Shown piece by piece: positions 43,357 to 51,236 of a stretch of DNA of 64,000 nt (positions within the stretch are counted from its first letter, which is position 1; every line of letters begins with the position of its first letter). The stretch lies in assembly GCF_022496765.1 (NCBI RefSeq), contig NZ_VANV01000010.1, forward strand, positions 62,001 through 126,000, read 5' to 3'. Both the position numbers and the translations under genes were made by a program. This DNA is from Acidaminobacter sp. JC074. Its GTDB lineage: Bacteria > Bacillota > Clostridia > Peptostreptococcales > Acidaminobacteraceae. The notes under the pieces are model-generated. The model was not told the DNA's origin and did not search any database. It saw only the letters and a list, made by a program, of their open reading frames with translations.

Positions 43357-44825
43357 TTGTATATGTCTATCTTCCATGGATAAGTATTGACGTATCTTGC
43401 GATCCTCATACCATAGGTCTTGGATTCAAAGGAGTCCACGAGTTTACATGTTTCAAGATATTTGACCATGCTATCGTAGTAAGGCAGTGGTCCGTATAAG
43501 ATATCCCACTTTGGGGATGTCTTTTTTATATAGGACATTTCTTCTGGAAGGATGATGTAATCTATATCATGCTTTTCTATATAAGCTTCAAAGTCTTCAA
43601 TATACCATAAGTTCCTATAATCGATGAGCTGACCATTGTCTAAATGATAGTCAAGGTTCAGATTGCCAAGGACTTTACCTTCAAGTTGAAGATGATCTTT
43701 CAAAAGCCCATAATCATCATTTTTTATCTTAATGTCTGACCATGAGTTGTTCACAGTTAGAATTAAGACAAATGCTAGAAGAACGTATTTGTACTTAAAT
43801 GAATGAATCAGCTGTAAATAAAAGAGTCCGTTGAACAAGAGGACAAATATAACAGCCGTTTGATTGTACCTGCCTATAATCATAAGACCAATGTTGATGG
43901 CAAGAACCATTAAAAATGATGAGGCAAAGTCTTTCTTTTTAAGGACGGCATAAATTCCTGGCAGGAGACTTATGACCATTAAGATGATATCAGGCTTAAT
44001 ATTATAAAGCTGATAGGTACCACCTATTTCCTTAAATAATTTGACATAGTAGAGATAGAAGCCACTTAATCTTGAATATTCAAAGTTTACGACACCAAGA
44101 CTTTCGCCAAAGGCCATATAATCTGCGATAAAGTTTGGATTTAGTAAAAAACTGAATATGACAAACATGAGCGCGAATAGACCTGTAGTGACAATGAGTT
44201 TGACTAAATCACGAAAACGGGTTTCTCTTATATATATTTTATAGAGGTAAACAAGTCCTATACCAAGGGCAATTAGTAGGCTGTTTGGATGGACGCCGAC
44301 AGCTAAGCCAATAAGGCAGCCTGTTAAAATCGGTTTTGCCTTTTCTATGTTCAAATAGTAAGTGATGACCATAACCATCATGATGATACTTTCCTGTCTT
44401 GCTATGTGAGAGACATATACAAATTGAATATGACAGGCAACAATTACAAGCATCAGTATGTTTTCAAATTCTCTGATGCCTCTTTTGTCTAGTATCTTAT
44501 GTAAAAAATAGAGTGAAACTGTAGAAGCTGTCAGTGATAAAAGTCTGACGGAAAAAACAGAATAACCAAATAAGTTGATAAAGATTATCTGTAAGCCTGT
44601 AAACACACTTCTTAAGCCATGAACAGCTCTGGGATATTCAATGAAGAATGTTTCAGATGTTTTAAAGCCAACTTCCATAACTTGTCTTGAAAAACCGCTC
44701 AGCCATGATTCATCTGAATGGATAAATGGGAATTTGGTTAAGAAGACCAGGTTGATGATAAAAAAGATTGTTAAAAAAATATATATATCATATTTTCTAA
44801 TATACTTTTTGATATTATTTTTCAT
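43338..44825 (-). CDS. Multi-span membrane glycosyltransferase (GT39/PMT-like)
   Basis: A 495-residue protein with roughly ten to twelve membrane segments. It resembles polyprenyl-phosphate-sugar-dependent transferases of the GT-C fold: a DESW motif in the first external loop (FIHSDESWLSG) and a SRLSG-like region later. It would move a lipid-linked sugar to a glycan or protein at the outer face. It faces the GT2 operon and could use the lipid-linked sugar made there (inference). Confidence 0.82.
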   Translation of the reverse strand: MKNNIKKYIRKYDIYIFLTIFFIINLVFLTKFPFIHSDESWLSGFSRQVMEVGFKTSETFFIEYPRAVHGLRSVFTGLQIIFINLFGYSVFSVRLLSLTASTVSLYFLHKILDKRGIREFENILMLVIVACHIQFVYVSHIARQESIIMMVMVITYYLNIEKAKPILTGCLIGLAVGVHPNSLLIALGIGLVYLYKIYIRETRFRDLVKLIVTTGLFALMFVIFSFLLNPNFIADYMAFGESLGVVNFEYSRLSGFYLYYVKLFKEIGGTYQLYNIKPDIILMVISLLPGIYAVLKKKDFASSFLMVLAINIGLMIIGRYNQTAVIFVLLFNGLFYLQLIHSFKYKYVLLAFVLILTVNNSWSDIKIKNDDYGLLKDHLQLEGKVLGNLNLDYHLDNGQLIDYRNLWYIEDFEAYIEKHDIDYIILPEEMSYIKKTSPKWDILYGPLPYYDSMVKYLETCKLVDSFESKTYGMRIARYVNTYPWKIDIYKVPSQN

Positions 44826-45007
44826 TGTGTGAATTATATCCTTTCATGATGTGTTCTATCCCTATTATAACGCATTTTAAGCGGTTTTTAAGGTACTTGT
44901 TAACGAAAACCAATATGAAGTATAAGTAAATCTGATAGCTAAATCACTTTGTCATAAGTTATAATAATATTAGAACGTTGTTTAATTTTTAACAATGTAT
45001 AACTTAC

Positions 45008-45019
45008 AACAATCTCACA
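45008..45019 (+). promoter_or_regulatory. Sulfur-locus 12-base motif, copy 2
   Basis: AACAATCTCACA, 38 bases upstream of the tetra-rhodanese start codon and about 45 bases after a TATAAT (44960-44965). Identical to copies at 38494 and 46889. Confidence 0.6.
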
Positions 45020-45057
45020 ACTGATGTAGGTTACTCAAAAGTTAATAGGAGGGTCAT

Positions 45058-46878
45058 ATGAAATTGAATAAGAGAATTCTCAGTTTTTTACTGGTATTCG
45101 TCTTGGTATTCTCATTTGTTGCTTGTTCAGACAACAGTGAAAACAACGCTGGTTTTGTCGTAGAAAATGAAGAGAATAATTCAGCTGCAACTGAAACAGA
45201 AACGGCTACTGAAACAGCTACAGAAACTGAAACTGAAACTGAAGCTGAAGCAGGTGCATTAGAAGCTGCAGTTAATAACTACTTTGCTAATTTACCAGAT
45301 CATATTTACAAAATCAGCCAAGTTGAGTTTGTAGAAATGGTTAAGAATGGTGAAGACATGTTTGTAATCGATATGAGATCTGCAGATGATTATGCAAAAG
45401 GTCACATTGAAGGTGCTGTTAATATTTTATTCAACACAAACATGAGTGATTCATTAGCAGATATCCCACAGGATAAACCAGTATTTATTTACTGTTATTC
45501 AGGTCAAACTGCTGGTCAAGCTGTTGCGACATTAAACGTTGCAGGCATTAATGCAAGAAGTGTTAATTTAGGTTGGAACTTTGGTATTTCTAAAGTTGAT
45601 GGTGTTGCAGATATTACTACAACTGAGCCAACTGAATTAGTAGCATTAGGTAACGATATTGATCCTGAAATTCAAGCAGCTGTTGATAAGTATTATGCTG
45701 ACTTGGCAACTGCTAAAGGTACAGACTTTGGTGCTAACATCGTTTCTGAAGACAACTTCAAGAAGATGATGGACGAAGGTGCATCTTATTACTTATTATC
45801 AATTCGTCAACAAGACGCTTATGATAAAGCTCACATTCCTGGAGCTGAATTATTACCATATGGAAAAGGCATGCAAGAAGGCTTTGACATGATTCCTAAG
45901 GATGAAAAAGTTGTTGTTTACTGTTACTCAGGACAAACAGCTGGTCAAACTGTTGCAGCTTTAAGATTATTAGGCTACGATGCTGTATCACTAAAAGGTG
46001 GTATGGGTGTTGGTGCTAACGCACCATTAGGTTGGACAAACAAAGGTTTTGTTGTTGAATCTCCAACGACTAGAGCAGCTATGGACTACTTCAAGAACAT
46101 GCCAGACCACATTTATAAAATTGGTCAAGCTGACTTCGTAGAAAAAGTAGCGAATGGCGATGATATGTTCATCATCGATATGAGATCTGCTGATGATTAT
46201 GCAAAAGGTCATATCCAAGGTGCTGTAAACATCAACTTCAACTCAATGATGAGTGATAACTTATTAAATATTCCACAGGATAAAGAAGTTTTTATTTATT
46301 GTTATTCTGGTCAAACAGCTGGTCAAGCTGTAGCGACATTAAACATGGCTGGTATCAATGCTAGAAGCGTTAACTTAGGTTGGAACTTTGGTATTTCTAA
46401 AGTTGATGGTATTGCTGATGTAACTTCTACAGAGGCAGTAGAAATCGAAGCTTTAGGATTAGATATTGATCCTACTATCCAAGAAGCTATGGATGCTTAC
46501 TATGCTGGTTTAGCAGAAGTTAAAGGTACAACTTACCAAAACTACATGGTATCAGAAGCTAATTTAAAGGAAATGGTAGACAACAAAGATGACTCTATCT
46601 ATATCCTTTCAATCAGACAAGAAGATGTTTATGATGAAGGTCACATTGAAGGTGCAACTTTATTACCATTCTCAAATGAAATGGCTGAATCATTTAACAT
46701 GTTACCAACAGATAAAACAGTTGTTGTTTACTGTTACTCAGGTCAAACTGCAGGTCAAACAGTTGCAGCATTAAGATTATTAGGATATGACGCTGTATCA
46801 CTTAAGGGTGGTATGGGTGTAGGTTCCAATGCACCTCTTGGCTGGTCTAACCAAGGTTACCCAGTTGTAACAGAATAA
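45058..46878 (+). CDS. Four-domain rhodanese lipoprotein
   Basis: A 606-residue secreted lipoprotein: Cys23 in the lipobox (FVAC), a Thr/Glu-rich linker (about 45-65), then four rhodanese domains. All four keep the same active loop CYSGQTAG with Cys146, Cys289, Cys415 and Cys559. Spacing of 269-270 residues between 1/3 and 2/4 shows a tandem duplication of a two-domain unit (A-B-A'-B'). Rhodaneses move sulfane sulfur, for example from thiosulfate to a thiol. Anchored outside the membrane, it could process thiosulfate or polysulfide before uptake. GGAGGG precedes the ATG. Confidence 0.94.
   Translation: MKLNKRILSFLLVFVLVFSFVACSDNSENNAGFVVENEENNSAATETETATETATETETETEAEAGALEAAVNNYFANLPDHIYKISQVEFVEMVKNGEDMFVIDMRSADDYAKGHIEGAVNILFNTNMSDSLADIPQDKPVFIYCYSGQTAGQAVATLNVAGINARSVNLGWNFGISKVDGVADITTTEPTELVALGNDIDPEIQAAVDKYYADLATAKGTDFGANIVSEDNFKKMMDEGASYYLLSIRQQDAYDKAHIPGAELLPYGKGMQEGFDMIPKDEKVVVYCYSGQTAGQTVAALRLLGYDAVSLKGGMGVGANAPLGWTNKGFVVESPTTRAAMDYFKNMPDHIYKIGQADFVEKVANGDDMFIIDMRSADDYAKGHIQGAVNINFNSMMSDNLLNIPQDKEVFIYCYSGQTAGQAVATLNMAGINARSVNLGWNFGISKVDGIADVTSTEAVEIEALGLDIDPTIQEAMDAYYAGLAEVKGTTYQNYMVSEANLKEMVDNKDDSIYILSIRQEDVYDEGHIEGATLLPFSNEMAESFNMLPTDKTVVVYCYSGQTAGQTVAALRLLGYDAVSLKGGMGVGSNAPLGWSNQGYPVVTE
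45189..45250 (+). repeat. ACTGAA-type microsatellite in the lipoprotein linker
   Basis: Short tandem ACTGAA/ACAGAA hexamers encode the Thr-Glu-rich linker between the lipid anchor and first rhodanese domain. Slippage here would change linker length in steps of two residues. Confidence 0.75.
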
Positions 46879-46888
46879 TAAACCTTTT

Positions 46889-46900
46889 AACAATCTCACA
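46889..46900 (+). promoter_or_regulatory. Sulfur-locus 12-base motif, copy 3
   Basis: AACAATCTCACA in the 45-base gap between the two rhodanese genes, 23 bases before the second start codon. No promoter boxes fit in so short a gap, so this copy may act at the RNA level or as an internal operator. Confidence 0.55.
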
Positions 46901-46923
46901 CAATACGTTATGGAGGTTTAGAA

Positions 46924-47823
46924 ATGAAATTTAGAAGCTTAAGCTTGGTCTTAGTACTTCTGATGGTCATTGGTTTAATGGCTTGTAATGATACATCATT
47001 TGATGATGCAATGAATGTAATCGAAGCAGAAGAAGTAGGTCAGGTATATTTAGATGGCAGTGTAATTGTTGTTGATGCCAGAGGCGAAGAAGCATACAAT
47101 ACACTTCATCTGAAAGATGCAATTTGTATAGATCCTAGTGAGCTATTGGTGGATAAACCAGTACCTGCTACAGTTGCTCCAAAAGCTAAAGTTCAAAGAG
47201 TTTTAAGTAAAAAAGGTATTACGAATGATTCTACTGTTTACATCTATGATGATAACGGTGGAGTAAATGCTTTTAGAATTTGGTGGACAATGAAGCTTTA
47301 TGGTCATGAAGACGTAAAAGTTGTTAATGGCGGTTTTGAAGCACTTGGTAATTTAGGACTAACAGCAAGTACAAGTGAAACTGTTTTAGAGCCAGCTGAG
47401 TATGTAGCTAAGGATGCAGATGAGTCATTAATCATTGACTTTGAAGCACTTGAAGCAATCACTCAAGATGAAAACACCAATGTAAAAATCATTGATGTTC
47501 GTTCACCAGCTGAGTACGATGCAGGTAATATCCTAGGTTCAATATTGTATCCTCATAGCAACAACCTTTATAGTGATGGTACTTTTATGTCTGCAAGAGA
47601 CATGTACTTATTCTATAAAGACAAGGGCTTTGAGAAAGATGATGAAATTGTTTTATACTGTAAATCTTCTTTTAGAGCGACACAAACAATGGCACTTTTA
47701 GAAGAAGCAGGTTTTACAAACATGAAGATTTACGATGGTGCATGGTTAGAGTGGGAAGCTAATGGTGGCGAAGCCGCTACGACTGATGACGCTGCACCAG
47801 TAACAGGACAAGATGGTTCTTGA
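46924..47823 (+). CDS. Two-domain rhodanese sulfurtransferase lipoprotein
   Basis: A 299-residue thiosulfate sulfurtransferase-like lipoprotein with Cys21 in the lipobox (LMAC). The first domain lacks the catalytic Cys (YIYDDNGG), as usual in two-domain rhodaneses. The second has Cys246 in LYCKSSFRA. It likely transfers sulfane sulfur outside the membrane. It follows the four-domain rhodanese in an operon with GGAGG before the ATG, and a terminator closes the pair. Confidence 0.93.
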   Translation: MKFRSLSLVLVLLMVIGLMACNDTSFDDAMNVIEAEEVGQVYLDGSVIVVDARGEEAYNTLHLKDAICIDPSELLVDKPVPATVAPKAKVQRVLSKKGITNDSTVYIYDDNGGVNAFRIWWTMKLYGHEDVKVVNGGFEALGNLGLTASTSETVLEPAEYVAKDADESLIIDFEALEAITQDENTNVKIIDVRSPAEYDAGNILGSILYPHSNNLYSDGTFMSARDMYLFYKDKGFEKDDEIVLYCKSSFRATQTMALLEEAGFTNMKIYDGAWLEWEANGGEAATTDDAAPVTGQDGS

Positions 47824-47828
47824 TTTAT

Positions 47829-47860
47829 AAGCTCGTATTTATACGAGCTTTTCCTTTTTT
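47829..47860 (+). terminator. Terminator of the rhodanese operon
   Basis: AAGCTCGTAT (47829-47838), TT, ATACGAGCTT (47841-47850) and a T-rich tail TTCCTTTTTT. Confidence 0.87.
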
Positions 47861-47886
47861 GTAGTACAATGGATAAGAGGTAAGAT

Positions 47887-48921
47887 ATGATAAAATTTAA
47901 CCAGATAAGGGAGTATGACATGAGCTTCCCTTTAAAAACAAAAGAGGTTTATAAGGAAATGATCTCGTCTCATTTGCCACATTTCGATGAATTTCATCTT
48001 GTTCATACATGTACTGCAGCACTAGAAATCGCAGCTTTGGCACTTGATATTAAAGAAGGAGATGAAGTCATCATGCCTTCATATACCTTTGTTTCTACAG
48101 CAAATGCTTTTGCTCTAAGAGGGGCTAAAATAGTTTTTTGCGATGTAGATGAAGATATGAATATCAAACTAGACCAAGTTGAGGCATTGATAACACCTAA
48201 AACGAAGGCTGTCGTGCCTGTCCACTATGGAGGTGCATCTTGTGACATGTTTGACTTATCTGATATATGTAAGAAAAATAATATATATTTGATAGAGGAT
48301 GCAGCTCAGGCTCTTGGTTCTTATTACAAGGAAAAAGCTTTAGGTACATTTGGCCACATGGCTTGCTTTTCTTTTCATGAAACAAAAAACATCCACGCTT
48401 ATGAGGGTGGTATGTTGGTAGTCAACGATTCGACTTTTGCAGTAAAAGTAGATAATATCATTCATGAAGGGACTGATAAGACGGCTTTTAGAAAAGGTCA
48501 AGTAGCCAATTATACATGGCAGGCTCTAGGATCGTCTTACGAGATGGATATTCTCAGGATGGCCTATTTATCAGAAAGTTTAAAGGATCTTGATAAGGTT
48601 ACAGAGATAAGAAGAGGGATTGTAAAAAGCTATCAATCTTCTTTAGATGGCTATAAAAGGACCGATCATAATGGCCACTTGTTTTATTTGCTTGTAAAAA
48701 ATCGTTCTGATTTTATAGATTATATGTTGTCAAATGACATAGAGTGCTTCAGTCATTATGAACCCCTACATAGATCCTGTGCTGGAAAAAAGTATGGAAG
48801 CCACGGCCTTATGACGGGGACAAACTTGGCAGATCATCTTGTAAGGTTGCCGGTTCATACCCATTTGACAGATGAAGACATAGATAAGATTATTAAGAAA
48901 GTAAAGGCCTACAATGAGTAA
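47887..48921 (+). CDS. DegT/DnrJ/EryC1 family sugar aminotransferase (WecE-like)
   Basis: A 344-residue PLP-dependent aminotransferase. The schiff-base Lys167 lies in SFHETKNIHAYEGG, which resembles WecE/RffA (dTDP-4-amino-4,6-dideoxygalactose transaminase), and IMPSYTFVSTANAFALRGA is the family signature. It is slightly short because of a reduced C-terminal part. GAGGTAAG precedes the ATG. The next gene (dTDP-glucose dehydratase) overlaps by eight bases and supplies the 4-keto substrate of this aminotransferase. Confidence 0.9.
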   Translation: MIKFNQIREYDMSFPLKTKEVYKEMISSHLPHFDEFHLVHTCTAALEIAALALDIKEGDEVIMPSYTFVSTANAFALRGAKIVFCDVDEDMNIKLDQVEALITPKTKAVVPVHYGGASCDMFDLSDICKKNNIYLIEDAAQALGSYYKEKALGTFGHMACFSFHETKNIHAYEGGMLVVNDSTFAVKVDNIIHEGTDKTAFRKGQVANYTWQALGSSYEMDILRMAYLSESLKDLDKVTEIRRGIVKSYQSSLDGYKRTDHNGHLFYLLVKNRSDFIDYMLSNDIECFSHYEPLHRSCAGKKYGSHGLMTGTNLADHLVRLPVHTHLTDEDIDKIIKKVKAYNE

Positions 48922-49846
48922 AATTTTAGTAACGGGTGGAGCTGGATTTATAGGTTCTTATTTCGTTAAGGAAATGAAAGAACATGATATTGTGGTACTG
49001 GACAAGTTAACCTATGCCAGCGACCTAGACAGAATAAAAGATGAGTCCCATATGACATTTGTTGAAGGAGACATCTGTGATAAAGCCGGCTTAGACATTT
49101 TATTCAACACATATGACTTCGATATAGTCGTTAATTTCGCTGCAGAAAGTCATGTAGATAAAAGTATAGAAGATGCCAGTCAATTTATTATGACCAATGT
49201 TTTCGGTGTACAAGTTTTAATGGATGTATGTAGAAAACACTGGCATAAGAAGGGCTTATTTATACAGATTTCTACGGATGAGGTTTATGGTCCTAGTGGA
49301 GGTGAGGATTTTGATGAAACTACTCCTCTTAATCCTAAAAATCCTTATGCAGCATCAAAGGCAGCTGCGGAACATTTGATTAAGGCTTATGAAAATACTT
49401 ATGATTTTCCAAGCATCATCACGCGTTCTTCTAATAATTATGGTTTTTCTCAACACAAGGAGAAGTTGATACCAAAAACTTTGGATAATATTTTTCACCA
49501 TCGCCCCATTGGGCTTTATGGTGATGGTCTACAAGAAAGGTGCTGGCTACATGTTAAAGACCATGTAAAGGCAATAAGAAAAGTCCTTGAAGAGGGAAGG
49601 CCACATGAAATCTATAATATTTCAGGTAAAAGCCGACTGACCAATTTGGACATGGTTAAAACCATCATCAAGGCATTTAAAAAGCAAGGATTTGTCTATA
49701 AGGGAGAAATTGAGTTTATAACAGATCGTCCTGGACATGATACGTCTTACAGAATGACAGACCACAAACTTGGCTATGAAAAGAAGATTGATATGAATGA
49801 TGGTTTAAATGAAATCGTCTCATTATTTATGAATCAAAATAAGTAA
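48914..49846 (+). CDS. dTDP-glucose 4,6-dehydratase-like epimerase/dehydratase
   Basis: A 310-residue extended SDR with TGGAGFIGSY (NAD motif, about 7-16), the RmlB-type STDEVYG, and YAASK catalytic pair. It makes dTDP-4-keto-6-deoxyglucose or a related UDP sugar. Slightly shorter than typical RmlB (about 330-350). With WecE it forms a two-gene pathway to a 4-amino-6-deoxy sugar for surface glycan or protein glycosylation. rmlA/C/D are not in the window. Confidence 0.88.
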   Translation: MSKILVTGGAGFIGSYFVKEMKEHDIVVLDKLTYASDLDRIKDESHMTFVEGDICDKAGLDILFNTYDFDIVVNFAAESHVDKSIEDASQFIMTNVFGVQVLMDVCRKHWHKKGLFIQISTDEVYGPSGGEDFDETTPLNPKNPYAASKAAAEHLIKAYENTYDFPSIITRSSNNYGFSQHKEKLIPKTLDNIFHHRPIGLYGDGLQERCWLHVKDHVKAIRKVLEEGRPHEIYNISGKSRLTNLDMVKTIIKAFKKQGFVYKGEIEFITDRPGHDTSYRMTDHKLGYEKKIDMNDGLNEIVSLFMNQNK

Positions 49847-49879
49847 AATGGGTATAAAATCAGTAATCGGAGGTTTTTT

Positions 49880-50821
49880 ATGAAACGATTGATATTATTG
49901 ATTATACTCATTTTTTTATTTGGCTGCTCTAATCAGGTCATAGAGCTGGATTTTGCAACCGGCGGTGTTGGTGGTGTTTACTATCCACTGGGGTCTACCA
50001 TAGCAGAACTTATCAGTGATAATGTTGATAATGTGCTTGTAAATGCTTATACAGGCAATGCATCGGTTTCCAACACGAACTTGATACATGAGGGTGAAAT
50101 CGAAATGGCTCTTGTTCAAAGTAATGTAGCCAATTGGGCAAGAGAAGGCATAGACACTTTTGAAGCACCAGTAGAAGAAATCTATGCTGTTGCCAGCCTT
50201 TATTCTGAAGTCATCCAAGTTGTTGTAAGGGCGGATGCAGAAATTGAATCTTTTGAAGATTTAAGAGGTGAACACATCAGTCTTGGTAAGATTGATAGTG
50301 GTAATTATTTTGATGCAGTTAATATTTTAAAAGCACATGATATAGAGTTAAAGGACATTCACAGTCATAATCTTACTTTCAGTGAATCCTTCGATATGCT
50401 TGTAAATGGTGAAATAGACGCAGTATTTCTTACGAGTGGTATTCCAACTTCTAGTGTGACGCTAATCAGCAGTAAGATTGATATTAGACTCCTTGGCATT
50501 GATGAAGAAACTTTACAAAGCATCATTGAAGACTTCTCATTTTATACAAGAGAAATCATACCTGCTAAAACCTATCTAGGCCAAGAAAAAGATATTATCA
50601 CACTTTCTACTAGAGCTTTATGGGTATGTCATGAATCTGTAGACGAAGAGATTGTATATGAGTCTTTAAAGGGGTTTTATCAGTCCCATGAGGATTTGAG
50701 AAACAGTCATAAGAGCTTGAGAGGTGAATCTTTGAATACAGCATTAGACGGTATTGCTATACCTTTACATCCAGGTGCTAAAAAGTATTACAAGGAGATG
50801 AATTTTGAAGTGGATGATTAG
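49880..50821 (+). CDS. TAXI family TRAP transporter solute-binding lipoprotein
   Basis: A 313-residue lipoprotein with Cys16 in the lipobox (FLFGC). The mature part has the TAXI signature ATGGVGGVYYPLGSTIAELI and TGNASVSNTNLIHEGEIEMALVQ. TAXI receptors bind dicarboxylates or amino acids for a fused TRAP permease. GGAGG precedes the ATG. The downstream gene is DUF1850, a usual partner, but no TRAP permease gene follows. Confidence 0.9.
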   Translation: MKRLILLIILIFLFGCSNQVIELDFATGGVGGVYYPLGSTIAELISDNVDNVLVNAYTGNASVSNTNLIHEGEIEMALVQSNVANWAREGIDTFEAPVEEIYAVASLYSEVIQVVVRADAEIESFEDLRGEHISLGKIDSGNYFDAVNILKAHDIELKDIHSHNLTFSESFDMLVNGEIDAVFLTSGIPTSSVTLISSKIDIRLLGIDEETLQSIIEDFSFYTREIIPAKTYLGQEKDIITLSTRALWVCHESVDEEIVYESLKGFYQSHEDLRNSHKSLRGESLNTALDGIAIPLHPGAKKYYKEMNFEVDD

Positions 50822-51236
50822 TGTCTTAATTGTGGTTCTTTTGATGCCTGTTAAAGTGGTCTACATTGAATCAGATGGTGTAGATATGCTTACGCTTAAT
50901 AGGCCTAAGGAGATAATTTTAAAGCAGTATCACTCAGTCAGTTTAACGAACATTGAATCAGTTCTACTAGCAGATAAAGATGGCATATATATTAAGTCAG
51001 TATCCTTTAAAGACCAAGCTGGCGCAGGCATGCCTAATCCTAATATAATGGTTCATACAAATAAATTTGAAGGTAGTGTGGATCAAAAGCTTGATCTACC
51101 TGTTAGATTTATAGAAGGCAGCAGCAATGCCCTTGAAAGTCCTAACTTAAAGGTAGACTTTGATGGTGGTGGCTCACTTGATATAAAACGTACCAGTATA
51201 TTATTGATATTACTTGACAGAATGGGTGTTATATGA
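50805..51236 (+). CDS. DUF1850 domain protein
   Basis: A 143-residue protein with an N-terminal membrane or signal segment and the DUF1850 core (KQYHSVSLTNIESVLL ... DQAGAGMPNP). DUF1850 genes travel with TAXI TRAP transporters, so it is presumably an accessory component. The start is TTG 50805, seven bases after AAGGAG; ATG 50814 is spaced too far. It overlaps the TAXI gene by 17 bases and the next gene by four, so all three are translationally coupled. Confidence 0.8.
   Translation: MKWMISVLIVVLLMPVKVVYIESDGVDMLTLNRPKEIILKQYHSVSLTNIESVLLADKDGIYIKSVSFKDQAGAGMPNPNIMVHTNKFEGSVDQKLDLPVRFIEGSSNALESPNLKVDFDGGGSLDIKRTSILLILLDRMGVI

Noticed and set aside
45189-45250. Hexamer repeats as a mobile or CRISPR-like array
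   Set aside because: They are an in-frame coding microsatellite for a Thr/Glu linker, without spacers.
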